Shown: in pieces, positions 23,423 through 36,815 of the stretch
Layout of the letters: each line of letters opens with the position of its first letter
Numbering within the stretch: position 1 is the first letter of the stretch
Assembly (NCBI RefSeq): GCF_028858725.1
Contig: NC_084759.1
Coordinates: forward strand, 96,902,362-96,966,361
Reading direction: 5' to 3'
Length of the DNA: 64,000 nt
Source of the DNA: Colius striatus
Lineage: Eukaryota; Chordata; Aves; Coliiformes; Coliidae
Notes under the pieces: model-generated
The model's input: the letters and a program-made list of their open reading frames with translations, nothing else
What the model was told of the DNA's origin: nothing
Databases searched by the model: none
Made by a program: the position numbers and the translations under genes

Positions 23423-26400
23423 TAGTACTCGTTTAAGTAACAGTCGTAGGCCTTCCTTGTTCCATGCCTTCCAGGCCTGTCATGAAGACAGTTAATAGTT
23501 TCATCATGGCTTTTCCAAGGATATTCATCACCATATTATCCATGCATATTCACATCAGGACACTCTAACAGGAGACAGAGAGAGTGAGGGATTTGGGTGC
23601 ACACATATGTGAGAAAAGTCATGCTAGCATCTGGGTTTTGTCAGCTCTTTTCACAATCCCACTGGCCAGGGCCATTGCCCCTCTGCTATGTCACTGCCTA
23701 GAACAAACTTCCTTTCCCTGCAACTCTCTTCTTCCATCTTTGCACAACTTGCACTGTCCATGAGAAGAGAGGCAAGGCTCCTCGAGACAGCAGTGTCCCT
23801 TGTTCCTCTAGATGGTTCCATCTTGTGCATTGAACAAGGAAAGAATCTTATGTAGGGAAAAACACCAAGTGACTCCATGGCTAAGACTGCAACTGGCTCA
23901 TTTATGCAGCAGAGCTTCACAACCATATAGCCCAAAGGAAGGCTGGGAACACCTCTGTGTCATACCCTTGTATATTGCTACTGTATGAACAGTGTGTAAT
24001 GCTCACAAAGACCTAGATGGCAATAAAGCCTCTGGGTGGAGGTGACACACTTCCAAAGATCATTAATTCACAAAACCAGCCAGAATAAAAATAATCTTAG
24101 AAAAGGAAACATTAAAAAAGAGCCGCCATACACAAACCCACAGGTCCTTATCTTCCAGATTTTTCAAGTGTAAAATCATCCCGGCCTCTGGCCATTGCAA
24201 GGCTGCATGAGTCATATCCTTGCTAACTGGAATACTTGAATCGTGCTTGTTCAGCATTTGTTAAGATGGAAGGAAGTTAGTCAGTAATAATAGAAAATGG
24301 AAAGCACAGGTCTTGTTTTTCAACTCATGCACTTCACTGTTTTCTTAAGTGCTCCGAAGCAAACAGCATTTGTCATCATAGTGGCATGTTTACTTTTCCT
24401 AACCTGAATAACCTGAATAATAGCAAGAAATACACTTTATCTGTGTAACAGGCTGTCTCTATGTAGATGTATGCATTTAGCAACTTCTTTTGTCCTCTTA
24501 GCCTTTCACATGTCTTTCTTGGCCTTCTGATCACTGGCAAATTGCCAGCAAGAGCTTCAGAATGTGCTGTTGTTTTGCTGAATAAAAGTGCAGTTGTCAC
24601 AGGCTGTAGTCAGAAGTTATAAAATTGAACATTTCACCAGCAGTTGAACTGAAAAGCTGAAACTGGTTTCAAAGTTCTGTGGTGAAATATGGTATAAAAA
24701 AATCTTTGAAATAATTACAAACAACTCTTTTTTTGTAGTGATATACTTCCAATGGACCTAGCTAGCACACCAATTTAAGACTTCTCATTAAATACTAGGA
24801 CACAAATCATAGTGTCTATTTGGGAAACACAGCATAAATGTGATAAACAAATATGTTCTTGAAAACCATAATTTCAGCTATTGAGTCAGCAGAGCTATGC
24901 GGTTCCAAGTAATATCTAAAGAAAAATTCAGTATGTCAAAATTGGAGATTTATTGAATGTGAAAATGTTTATCATTATTATACTCTTCATTGAATAATCA
25001 AGAGATGGATGATAGATACAGTAGTTACCTCTCAGAAGGGTCTTCTTGCCATTTTTGCTCTTTGCAACATCTGAACAATTTACTGCGTTCTGTGATTTAA
25101 TTTGTCTTGCCTATTAATATTGGTTGGAAATTCCACTTGTTTGCCCTCCTGTCTTTAAATTCCATTTCCCTTGCTACTTTTTCTTTTAAAATTATTTTCA
25201 TAAGATGCTTTAATTTTTTTTTTCTTTTGTACTTGTGTACCAGTTTCACTCATTTTGAATGTGATGCACTTTCTCTGAATGACTGTTCTCAGGCATATGA
25301 GCATCCATGCTGGCAGGTAAACATGTCGATATAAATCAGTTATTTTTTTAGTTTTGCCATAACTAAAAGTAGGAGGAAAATTTGATTTCAAATAGCCACA
25401 CTTTGGATTAAATGCAAATTTCTGACTTCAGTTAGTTTGGCATATTTTAAGTATTCTATATTCATCCAGGCTGACAGCTGGGTCACACCAAGAATTTGGT
25501 GGCTATACACCTGTAAAAACATTTCCTGAAGACTCCCATGCTGGTCAGTATCTATAGGTTAAAAAAACCCCATATCTCCTGGCTCTCAAATCACTATGTG
25601 TCACAAATGAGGCCTGTCTTTCCTTCTCCACATGACTGTGGCTCTCCCTTGGGTTTTACTCCAAGAGTATGGTCTGTTATTATTCTGACATCTAAAGCAT
25701 AATGGCTGCACTTAAATAGGAAATGTCAAGATAAACACAGTTATTTGTAAGTAAAGTTCTGCTGTCTAATCTGTCTGCATCCAAAGCCAGTCTGTTAACG
25801 AAACAATTTTATGTACTTTTTACAATTTTCTGATAATTCAAGGAAATCATCAGACTGCCTGACATTTTCAAAGCTAGGTGGAAAAATTTCAGACTAAATA
25901 AAAAAAAATAATTTTAAAAATCAGAATCTTCTTATTCAAAACACTTTAATGGAGACAAAAATAATACATCCTAGATTCTGCAGTGTCCTGTGCTCAAAGC
26001 CTTGAAGTCTATACAGGGTATGTTTCCCATAAGTGCAAAACTCAGACAGAGCTTGTTCAGTATTATGAAGCTTGACATTCCAAGTGGTTTTTAAGCATTA
26101 TTGATTTTTTCTCTTCCATTTTCATAAGATACTGTGAAAACCAGACCCTCAGATAACAATGAAAGAAGAATAAATACAGTGTCATATTGCCCATGGAGCA
26201 ACTCAGCAGAAAGCACGAGCCTCAGAGCAGTGATTTCCCTTTGCACTGGTCAGAGTAAGGCAGTGCTGGGTGAGTATGCTGCCCTTGCACTGATGGTTCA
26301 GGAGAAGTGGGGACAAGGCAGACCTCTCCTGCTACCTCCTCATATCCTCCTGCTGCAACATCAGGTGTCTGTCACAATGTAGAGCCTATTTTCACCCCTA

Positions 26401-27640
26401 TGCTGCAGGGAATACTGTAGGTAGGATGGAGCAATAACAGTCAGCTTGTATTTTTCTGTTCCTTTTGCTGCTGAAGTTGCTGGGCAACAATGTAGTGCCA
26501 GAAGACTTCCCCAGGAATTGTTCCAATTAACATAAAATCCCATTTTTATAATAGATTAGTGACCTTAATCAAAGCTAAAGTTCTGTTGGAAATCTCCAGT
26601 TCATAGTTTTCAATTATTAAGACACATTTCAATACTAATGATGCATCAAGTTTAATTCCAGCCTCATGAAGATGTATCTAGCTGCCTCTGTCAGGCAGAG
26701 TTAAAAATACAGGGCGATTTATGGACATTCGGAAAACGAAATGGCTTTTCTATATCCACTTTTAATGAAAAAAATACTGTATGAATAGAAATGGAAGTAT
26801 AACAAAGAATTTTTGGTTGATCTAGGAAAATACAGGGATAAATAGAGCAAGTAAAACTAACATTTTACTTCTCGGTTATTTGCGTATCATGGAACTCCTG
26901 TCCCTACTTACAGCCACTTATGTTTCAAAACAGATTGGAAAATAAGAACAAAATATCCTCACAGTACTTTTTCTGACATATTCTCAGTTAAAGCTATGAT
27001 AGTAGTATTCAGAAATTAACTTTTAATTTCTTGCCAGAAGATACAATAAAAAGACTCTCAAGTTGTCTTTATGCTTGAAGAAGGCAACTTTGATCTCATC
27101 TGTTTCCTTTTAATTTCATTACTTGCAAAGTATTACTGGCAGCACATTTGTTTGATAAGAAATAAATATACTACTTTGATTTTTAATGTGCAATTTCTCA
27201 CATTTTATACAAAAATTTAAAGTTGACATGGGACAATTAAGTGTAGTTTTTACCAATGAGGAGATCTGCTTTAAGATAACTTCCAACCACTTTAGGCATG
27301 AGGAAAATAATTTAAAAAAATCTTCACCAAACTATAATTAACATACATGTATTCCATATATTAACATTGTCCCTGCTGTATGCCTTAGTATGGTCCAAAT
27401 TCCCAACACAGAGACTATTTATATCATTTTCTAGTGTGTCCATATCTTCTTAAATTGGAAGAAATATGTTTAGAAAAGAAACCTGATCTACCAGAACATA
27501 TAATGGGGATAGATTAACTTCAATTATGTTGCTTGAAATAAAATATCCATTATATAATGGATGAAATATCCATTATATTAAGCTACTGGCTGGCAAGCAT
27601 TAAATCAAATATAGACTTCTACATACTCTGTATCTGTAGT
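23423..27640. other. Intergenic DNA downstream of MAP3K7CL
   Basis: No gene recognised. Two copies of the 15-mer AAATATCCATTATAT begin at 27541 and 27564, with a perfect 14-bp palindrome, CCATTATATAATGG, between and overlapping them, just past the inferred MAP3K7CL cleavage site. An ORF at 26134-26382 (plus) has no recognisable domain. Confidence 0.5.
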
Positions 27641-27667
27641 CAAGTATTATAACATATTAAACAGACC

Positions 27668-27673
27668 TTTATT
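27668..27673 (-). terminator. MAP3K7CL: Poly(A) signal AATAAA of MAP3K7CL
   Basis: TTTATT on the plus strand is a canonical AATAAA on the coding strand, 60 nt past the TAA stop. It would give a 3' UTR of only about 80-90 nt. The following sequence contains GTCTG and TGTT, weakly like a downstream GU element. Use of more distal sites cannot be excluded from sequence. Confidence 0.6.
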
Positions 27674-27732
27674 TTAAAATCTCTTTTCAGCCCAGGACCT
27701 GTGTTAACTGCCTTACATAAGCTAGCTGAGAG

Positions 27733-27913
27733 TTATGAAGACCCCTGTCTTTTTTGGTACTGTATTCTGAGCTTTTCCAGTTGCTCTACACACTGTGTCT
27801 GGGCCAGCTTCAGTGTTCGGTTCTCCTCTGTCAGTTCTGCGTATTCCTTAGCCAGCTGAGCAGCATCCATGCTTTCCTTTTCCACTTGTTCCAGCCTGGC
27901 AATCAGCTCCTTT
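27733..27913 (-). CDS. MAP3K7CL: MAP3K7CL terminal coding exon
   Basis: This exon encodes the last 59 residues of a TAK1 C-terminal-like protein and the TAA stop. The product begins KELIARLEQVEKE, continues through ELTEENRTLKLAQ and ends QLEKLRIQYQKRQGSS. The recalled human MAP3K7CL end is also 59 residues and closes with KRQGSS; the TAK1 kinase closes with KRQGTS. Leu, Ile and charged residues are spaced as in a coiled coil. In TAK1 the matching segment binds TAB2/TAB3, so a similar adaptor contact is possible here but is not shown by the sequence. The acceptor is TCATAATCATCAG before AAAGGAG. The first A completes a Lys codon split across the intron (AA|A). The protein has no kinase domain. 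In human it is a small, poorly understood protein. Confidence 0.97.
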
Positions 27914-28571
27914 CTGATGATTATGAAAAAAATATAAAAATGAAGATATTAAAAATGTCAGAAAACAAAAATTTGTCATCATGTGTTAAGACTAAAGCTG
28001 GACTATGGGTTGTTAACATGGTATTACTTGAGCTCTTGCAAAACAAAAACCTAGAAAACTTCACTTTAAAAGATTAACTTGCCAACATCTGTGATATATT
28101 TGTTCTTCAGTGACCAAACCTGTAAAATGCTGAGGACTTTCAAGTATCTCTAACTTCAGGAAGTGTTGAACATGCATTTCATGGAGAAGAATTAAGTTCC
28201 TGGAGATAAATAACAGCTTATTTTTCTCTCAACACCAAACGTATTTGAAAGAAAGAGAGGGGTTTTTTTTGTCCAGTTAGTTAGCTTTATCAGTAAATTT
28301 TGTGAAGTACATTTGGTTTCCTTTTCTCTGCATCAAATAAAAATGATCACAGTAAATACTAGGCACATGAATCTGAACCACACATACTGTTTCTATAATG
28401 CATTTATGCTCAGACCTTCACCCTGCAGCTGAGGAAGAGTGATAAAGTTGCAAACCTGACCACTCATGGTCTTTTTAAGGGCAGACATAGGAGGATTCAA
28501 GCCGTCCCTTTGTTCTGGATGGAGTTGTACAGTGCCCTGTATTCCCAGAGCTGCCCAGGAACTGGACTCTC

Positions 28572-28599
28572 CTGTATAGTATTAATTGATACTATACAG
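28572..28599. repeat. Near-perfect 28-bp palindrome
   Basis: The arms CTGTATAGTAT and ATACTATACAG flank a central TAATTG. All but one of the 14 symmetric positions pair, so the sequence could form a hairpin or cruciform. It lies in the last MAP3K7CL intron, and its role is unknown. Confidence 0.8.
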
Positions 28600-30425
28600 C
28601 ACGAGTTTAGACTAAAGAAATCTTAAAGCAAACACATTGAAGGCATGAGTAACTCAGAGTATCTAATCGCTCTCCACTCAGTTACCCAATAGGCTAGCCT
28701 GGCCTCTGCTTTTTTTTCCCTCCCCCTTTCAGTCAAATCATCTATTCACTCCTGCGACAGGAAGTCTCTTTTAAAAGGTTCTTAGTTCTTTTGATCATTC
28801 TATCTCAGAGATTACTTAATCCTTAACTGTTCATAGCCCTGTGACTTTATTTCTCAGTCATGTCAAAACAATGCTTGTAAATCATCAGTGGGAAGATGAA
28901 ATGCCTTTAAAGCAGATGGCTTTTGCTGCAGTCTCTAAAGGAAACCTCTTGTCCTGGCCTTTCAGACAGGAAATTCCCACAGATCAGTAACTATTGCTAC
29001 AAGTCAGAGTATTCATGAAATTATAACATTGCAGTATTTGCTGATCACTGAAATTATAGCTGTAAAAGTACCACTTAGAGCACCTGGGTTTTGAAAAACA
29101 CTTCTACCTGGCCCTATTTTAGGATCAGCTTGATACTCCTCTGTCTTTACCACAGGTCTCAGTGATAGCACAGTTTGCCCATGATTTATCTGACCCTTTA
29201 CAGTCACAATAACTGCAGTTTAAGGAGTCACAAGTTAGAAAAGACCTCTGGCACGTTCATTTTTCCCTACTGTGTTTCCCATACAAATAAAAGAGAAGGG
29301 AAGAGTTAGTATCCATTACAGCAATTTTAAATCATCCAGAAGTTGCAGTATATAGAAACCCTCCTGTAGCTAAATGTGTTGGCTTTGTTCTGTACCACTG
29401 AAGTAATGCATAGCATCTATGCTGCAGCAAAGCCTCTTCTCTTTCCTTTCACCAGGTGAAAAGTGTCTTCAATCAGATCTTCAAGGGAAAATATCAAGAG
29501 TGTATTTTTGTTCAGCAGAATTCTATTAACATTTGGCACAATACAGTTGTAAAATTTTTAAAAGCAGAGAGCCATCAACAGATTCGTTTCTCTTTCCTTG
29601 GGCCATGCTAGATGAACCAATTTTCAAATTGGCCAAGACGAACTGATCTTGCTAGACAGTTCAATATTCCAGCTCCTATTAATGGGATTTCAAGCCACAA
29701 AGGAATAATTGCATGTATGGTTTAGAAAAGGAGAAATACATTTAGGGACAATCAGGTTCACAAGTCCAGCAGATTTAATCACTTCAGTCTCTTAAAGCTT
29801 CCTCTACAAGACTTTTGTCTCCTGGGACCAAAAGAGAGCTTTGGTAATATTTCTTTGCCATTATTCAACTGGTGCAATGCTGGACTGATGGATTAAATTA
29901 AGCTTTTTCAAATTACAGACCATTGACTAAGAAGTGTTCCAAATGAATTGATTCAGAACAATTCTTCCCTACTTTTCTTACACTACGAGGTTCATAAAGG
30001 GAGATGCAGGTCACACACTAACAAATAATCAGCATCTTAAAAACAGGTAAACCTTTTCCATGGGGACTTTTAGTACATGTAAAAGAAAAGTACTAACTAG
30101 TTTATTTGGGCTTGAGCCAGGAACAGCACAGACAGACAGTGTGTAAACTCAGACAGCTCTATTAATGAATGTCAGTCCTGACTTGATAAGATGAAGCTAT
30201 GTGCAAGGCATGGCTTCGTGCTGTTCTCCAGTAACACTGAAGCGGCACAGATAGCTCTTCTTTTTTTTTCTTTTCTTCTTTTTTTCTTCCCCCTGGGATT
30301 TAGCTTTGCCATTAAAAAAAATATAAATGCATTAAAATCAAAATGCACTCATTGCTGTAGCAAACAGCCTAGGACCTCCCTCACAGAAAGCAGTTTCCTT
30401 GCAATGAGGTAGTAAAATTGCCCAC

Positions 30426-30438
30426 TTCTGAGTCAGCA
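30426..30438. promoter_or_regulatory. MARE-like site (small MAF/BACH/NRF2 type)
   Basis: The site reads TTCTGAGTCAGCA, 12 of 13 bases of the MAF recognition element TGCTGAGTCAGCA, with an intact AP-1 core TGAGTCA. The motif match is seen in sequence. Occupancy and function are not known, and a single 13-bp match in 64 kb is weak evidence alone. Confidence 0.4.
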
Positions 30439-33400
30439 GAACCCTCTTATTCTTTTTCCCATCAGGATCAACACCTGTTTACAGGGTAGGGTGATGTTTC
30501 AGGCAAATACTGCCAGCCTGCCACACAGATCTAAAATTAGAGTACCAGGGAATTGCTAAATGTTATGAATGGTGTGGTTTACGAAGCTCACAAAAGGATG
30601 AGGACAGTAACTAACATTTGCTTCTGATCTAATCCAGGGTTTGAACTTAGCTTCCAGAGGTTAAAGAACACCATACTAAGCTCTTGCACCATCTAGACTT
30701 TGTTATGGATGCTTAATAAATATATCTAGCACTGTGTAATCAGTGTTTTCTGTTAATGGTTACCCTGAGTTTAAATATTAACAGCATCGATAAGGTATTT
30801 TCTCAAATGGTGCTGAGGTACTTGAAGCTTTGAGACTATCTGCAAGTATGCTTTAAGTGTTCTTTTTGGGGAGCAGTTTGAGTGATTTGTGAGTTTGAGT
30901 GATTTTGAGGAGTTTGTGATTTGCATCATAAACCAATAAACTATGAGACATATCAGAGCAGGAGAAAAACCCATCATGGTCTCAGGGAAATTATTTCTCT
31001 TGACCTTGTCTAAACAGGGTTCCTTCACAGTAATATTCTCAATTAAAAAATACCAAGAAAAGTGACAGACGAAGCAGACAGATCTATCTGGAGACAAGTG
31101 TATTTGGAGATGGACTGGACTCAAGGAAAAGAGCTTCCACAGTACAAAGAGGCAGACTTGTCTTTTCTCCATTAGGAACAGTGTATTCAGGATCATGCAT
31201 CTGTGATACTACACATTTCTTCCCAGCTAAAATGTGTTTGTGTGTTCTGGTGGCTAATAAGGTCATTTAGTTTTCTGATACTTAACATGGCTTTCGAATC
31301 AGGAGGAATCACGAGACTCTGCAAGGTAATTGGTGTCTGAGGAGACTGTCCTTATGTATTCAAAGTCTACTAATTCATTTTTAAAACGAGACAGCCTATT
31401 TTAATGTAAATGACAATATATCTCAGATGTCAGCACATAAAATTTCTGTAAGTATTCATCATTGCAACAGGACAAGTTGAGGTTTCTCTATGTATTAGAA
31501 AAGCTGTAATTTACACTATTTGGGCAAGTTACACGTATTTTGTGTATATATGGGATGATGAAAAATCAGGTCTAGTACAGGAAAATTATTAAGATAAAAG
31601 GTTGCTTTTATGGTTTACACCAATCTCTTTCTGCAAGACCTGCAGGTCTGAAGATTACCCATCTCAACAGTGTTGGTAAAGACACTCCAGAAATAGTGGA
31701 CCTGGAGAAACCACCTGGACTTAAGACCATAGAAACAATGCTGCGGTCATGAGGGCTTGCTAAAGCTAAAGTATACCACAAAATTAAGCAGACATCTCCA
31801 CTGTATGTCTACTGTAATATGTGTAAAAGAAGGAAAAGAAATCATATCCATAGCAAAGAAAAGGAGTGATTCTAAACCAGGTGGTGATCAAATGATATTT
31901 TCTGGAGAGTTATATTAGAATTGTCTGGGGGAGGAAAAAGAGAAAAACAGCCACTGCTAAGAATACAAGATATAGCTAGCAACCATGGTAACCCTAATAT
32001 TTAACTACATAATCCAGGGTCATTATCTAGTAATAGCAATATAACAAGTGCTCAAAATAACCAACCATCCCATCCCTTTCACCCAAACTTAGATACCCAA
32101 AAACATCTGTTATGGAAATACATGTGTGTTTCTGGAACATAAATTAAATTACATTCTGTGACCTAAATGTGGCAGGTTCTTGCTTCCACACCCTTTTCTT
32201 TCTTTTTGATCGTGTCTGCCATTCCAGAGTGATTTTGTCCCTTATACATATTGCTGGCATACAGGGGGACAGTTTGAGTAAAGACAGCAAAGAAAGCTGT
32301 GATTATTTATATTAGCAAAAAAAACTACACAATGTTCTTTTAAATTCTTTCCATTTCTTGTTTCCTTCCTTTAGTTTGTCCCTTTCCTGAGGAATTTCTT
32401 TTCCCCTTCTTATCTGCCTTGTCCTTTGATTTCCTCTTTTTTGAACCCAAAACCCCTCTTTCTCACATTTCCCATTTTCACGTTAAATAGTCATTGCCAT
32501 CTCTCCCACTGCCATCCCAGTACATTTCATTTGCCATCTACATTGCATACAAGAGCAAGAGGTAAATAAGCTCTGTTCTTGCCTTGAAGAAAAGCAACCA
32601 TTGCCTTTTTTTACTTTGGCCATACTTAATCCTGACACTCCAATGAGAGACAAGTCAAACTAAGCAGAATTAAAAGCTTTTGAAAAGTTTCAAAAGAGAA
32701 AATATTTTTTACTATTTTAACACAATGTTACTCAACTTTCCATTTCCTAAAGATGCCTCCTTTAGAAATACACCTGTAGGTAATTCTGTTACGTATAACA
32801 AGTTACACTGAATATTGGACATTGGAACAAAAATTGTTTAAAGTAGAATAAATACTAATCCTTTTTTTTTTGTTTTACTAGAAAGCCTCAATATCTATAC
32901 AAATGTTTATTTCAGCCAACAAATCAGAAATATTTGCTCAATCCATTTTCTGCTCTTTCCTGACAATCAGTGGCTTCAGGATGCTGTGTGCACCATGTAC
33001 AATCAGTAGGCATTACAGGTGCAGACATTGCCAGTGGGACGTGACATTTTAATTCCACAGTTGAGTTTATCTGTAGAGAGGAAGTTCAGGGGTAATACCC
33101 AACAGCACTTCTGGTTGCCTTTGCTTAATATGTACACTGAAGAACACTGTACATACTGTTAGTTCCCATTACAAGGAATGAAACTCTATCTGTGTCCATT
33201 TTATCAAAATAGTATTTAAAAGAAATAGGCAAAAGACAGCAGGTTTATTAGGCAATTGTGAATCTTCACTCCCATACATTCAAATTCATATGTAAAAGAA
33301 GATGAAGACAGCTGCAATAGGGGAAAAATTCAGAAAGGTGCAAACTCCATCTGTTCAATTTTATTTCAACTGCTTTTGAGACTAAAAGCTGTGCATCTCA

Positions 33401-36123
33401 TCAGATTTTTTTTTAGAAAAGTCAAAGAAGCTTTTCCCTCTGAGAATGAAATATTCAACACACATGCCACTCCAGCCATTGCAATCCACTCTTCATTCAG
33501 CATATGTTGCCCAATAAACCTTTAACTTTCAATCTCTAACTGTTAAGAATGTGTTTAGATATAAATCAATGAACACTAGATGAAAACTCTTTTACTTCTT
33601 GCTTATTCCTTCCCCTCCACAGTTAAACTCTTTTTCTATCTATTTTATGTATACAAAAATCAAATTTCATGTGTTTAAGTTTACATGTGTGTAAAGCTAT
33701 ATATGTCCAGTTTTTTTTATCCACTTTTCAATTTCAACCAAACTTCATGTGGTAAAGAGGTCCCAATTAGTTTCTGGAATGTTTTATAAAAACAAATGGC
33801 TACACAAAGGAAAGATATCCCAAAGAGGAAAGGCAATACATGAGACTTCCTCCAAAATAATATAAAATGGAGAATCTGTCTGGAGAGAGAAATAATAAGT
33901 AGTTCCCATCTGGAGAAAAGAAGCTTCAGCTGGCACTTGCAGTTTTTTTTAAATCTCAGACAATGACAGTGCACCAACCTGTAGGAAATTAAACATCTTT
34001 AATCCTAGTGCTTGTAAGACAACTTCTTCAGAGTAAGAGGTTTGGAAGGTGGTGAAAAGTGCTGCACTGATACATGTCACATTTAGACATTTCACAGCTA
34101 CACAGCATGAGACTATCTAGGCCACAAATATGTAATTAGAAGACACATAAGGATCACAACAATATCATTCTATTTGCTGCCTTATTCAGCTACTCGTGTT
34201 TCAACATCTCTTTACTGGGGCATGAAATCTTCTATCCATAGAATAGATTCAGCAGAGGTAGCAGTGGTGGAAGCTTCCTCACATTATGCCACTGTTCACA
34301 TCCACTGTTGGAATGAAGGAAAATGCTGGCCTGAAGCCTCTTAATTCATCCAGAATAACCACTACTGAGAGGCTGACTTCTGGCCTCAGACACATATTAG
34401 GATAGTTTGAGTTCAAATAAACAAGTTTCTGCATGTACCTGCCATTCCCAAGAAGCAAAATATTTCTAAGCCAGCTAGTACTCCAGAATCTAAAAATGCA
34501 ATCAAACAGCATTTCTGTTCAATTCTAGTAAATGCAAAAACATATATCCAAGTCTAGTTTTTAGTGTCTCCAAGATTACTTCATAAATGTGCATAACTGA
34601 TTCAGGGATGTGTCAGTAATAACAATGCATTTACATTAGTAGACTCTTAAAACCAAAAGTTCTAAGTTTGGGTTTGAGTTTATAAATCAATAAATATTTA
34701 ATAATTGTAAATGCTATTTAATGTTTTTTGGATTTTAAGAGAAGACAAACACACATGGTTTCCACTGAATTCACTTGGTTGCTAAACACACATCTAAGCA
34801 CCTTATATTAGACAATAAAATCTGATAAATCATTGCAAAATTATTTTCATTCATTTTCTTCCCTACATATTTTTATAAAACAACAATTACTTTTGATTAG
34901 CCAAGTTTAATTAATGACAAATCAAATGAAAATACTGGGACAATGTAGTGTAAATTCCTTCTGGTTATTTTTAATTCTTTTTTAACTTTTGTGCCAGTCT
35001 ATTAGCAACTGAGTACCATGCCAGTCCTACAGCAGGAGATTTGTAGTGGAAAACCTCAAGTAGTTAAAGATTAGTTTCAATTTCTTACTCTGCATAGCCT
35101 GTATTCGAAGAGGTCTTTGGGCTGTCTTACTTGTAAGACTACAGGCTTTCACTGGTTTCCCTCCCATAAGCTTGCTTTTGCAGCTGAAGACTCTCATGGA
35201 TGTAAACTTGGCTGAACTGCATGGTCAGCTGTGTAAAGATTCCTATGAAACACATACAGTAGTCCACCTTCTACTCAAATGCACTCTGCAAGAGAGCTCT
35301 TTCAACCTCTGTTGCAATATTGCAAATATTTCTGTTCAAGCAGCATTTGGAAGAATGATGGTGTGGTCTTCATTTTCACAAGTATCAGAGATCGACACTG
35401 AGGCAACTCCCTGAGGAAGGCAACACTGCTTAAAACGTGAAAGTAAAAAAAAAAGCTTTTGAAAGAGAATTTTTACTTAGCAGTAACTGATATTCCTTGG
35501 GGCTGGTTGTCTGTTAAAAACTTTCACTAATGACCCTCTTTGCAATCTCTCAATTTCTTTTTCAGATTTCTCTTGGAAAGGGACCAAGAGTCGCAGAGCA
35601 CACTTTGCCATTTAATAATCATGCAAAGATGACAGGGGTATGAGTATAGGCCATAAACCAGAAAAAAAAAGTCTGCAGCTTAGGCACTTTGGATATGAAC
35701 ACCTAAAATATCAATGCACAGAGAGATAACACACCTCACAGAAACATGTTTTCTAACATTGTCAAGCATTATAAACCTGAGAATCTGTTATGTTCTTCGT
35801 GTGTGAAGTTAAATTGAAAAAACTTTGCCTAAAACTAAAAAGACACTAAATTGACACCAGTTAAACTACATTGCTATGTCACCTAGAGGCTGCAAATGAT
35901 GGTTTTAAGGGATATCTGTATAACTGAGGTCCCAGAACTTTGCCAACTCCATGTCCTTAGTGATCCCAGTTGATCCTATGGACCAATGACCTAACTGTGG
36001 TGCTGTACTGTGACCATCAGGTAGATGTATAGGGTCAGAAAATATGATGTGAAACCCTCATGACTAAAACAGGATTTTACAAAGACAATATACAACAGTA
36101 AATATTTTGGCAAAGTTACTCAC

Positions 36124-36239
36124 TTTCTTTCTTCCAGCAGAGCAATTTCTTTCTTGACCTCATGATACTCTTCTGCTATTTTGCAGTGCTGTTTGTACAC
36201 TTGCATAGATTCCTTAGAGTCATGACAAGGAGGCAAAGG
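36124..36239 (-). CDS. MAP3K7CL: MAP3K7CL coding exon (start of coiled coil)
   Basis: The exon is 116 bp and encodes 38 residues plus the first two bases of a split Lys codon. The product opens [12 protein letters not shown] and continues [20 protein letters not shown], ending LLEER. TAK1 has PLAPCPNSKESM followed by [21 protein letters not shown] at the same place, and recalled human MAP3K7CL has [12 protein letters not shown]. These are residues 44-81 of the 141-residue form. The acceptor is TTTTCTTTTCTTAAAG and the donor is AA|GTGAGT. It is joined in frame to the exons at 45470 and 27733. This part begins the C-terminal helical region that in TAK1 mediates TAB binding. Identity with the family is very strong. 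Confidence 0.97.
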
Positions 36240-36815
36240 CTTTAAGAAAAGAAAAAAAATACTATATGCTGCATTTGAAGGAAATAGAAAAAAAACCCCA
36301 CATATTTTGAAAGATACAATATTTATCTTGATTACAGTTACAGTACTTAAAAGATTCTTTTTTCCCCCTAACTGCAGGACATGGCCAAATATTCCTAGTG
36401 ATGGCCTTTTGTGGAAGGGAAGAAAACACTTCCCTGCACGAGAATATTCGTAAACCTTCAAACCTTGTACGGATTTTCATAATTTTCCTTGTCAACTTTG
36501 CAAAGTATCCCTAAAGATTGTTCAAAGAAAGATTTCTCCATTATCTCTCTATTTTTCAGCTGCAGTGATACAAGAATGCCAAAATTGATGCATTGGTCAG
36601 GCCCATAAAATATAAGAGCGTGTTTTCACTGCAGAAACTGCAGCACTGAGCAGAAGGGTAATTTGAGTGCAAACAAGCTTATTTTCCAATTCTGAAAGAT
36701 AGGAAGAAAAGCAATTTCCAGAAGGAAAGCTATTACCTAAACACTTTTTGTTTTCACAGATGCAATGCTTATTCCAGTTTATTATTAAGTGGGACAGGAC
36801 CACGAATTGAGGCAC

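Larger units (their letters stand above)
27914..36123 (-). other. MAP3K7CL: MAP3K7CL intron, 8.2 kb
   Basis: It is bounded by GTGAGT at the 5' end and ATCATCAG at the 3' end, both on the minus strand. Inside are a near-perfect 28-bp palindrome at 28572 and a MARE-like site at 30426. A 141-codon open frame on the minus strand at 30771-31196 has no recognisable domain and no splice support. The remainder is unremarkable AT-rich sequence. Confidence 0.85.

Noticed and set aside
29236-29262. Possible CR1 tip on the minus strand (GTTAGAAAAGACCTCTGG)
   Set aside because: Fewer than 30 matching bases and no terminal 8-bp repeat, so too short to support.
30771-31196. 141-codon minus-strand open frame
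   Set aside because: No family resemblance and no splice support. It lies wholly in an intron, and its base use is like the surrounding AT-rich DNA.
36240-36461. Upstream extension of the minus open frame containing the exon at 36124
   Set aside because: The extension runs through the pyrimidine tract and AG acceptor of the MAP3K7CL exon, so it is intronic.
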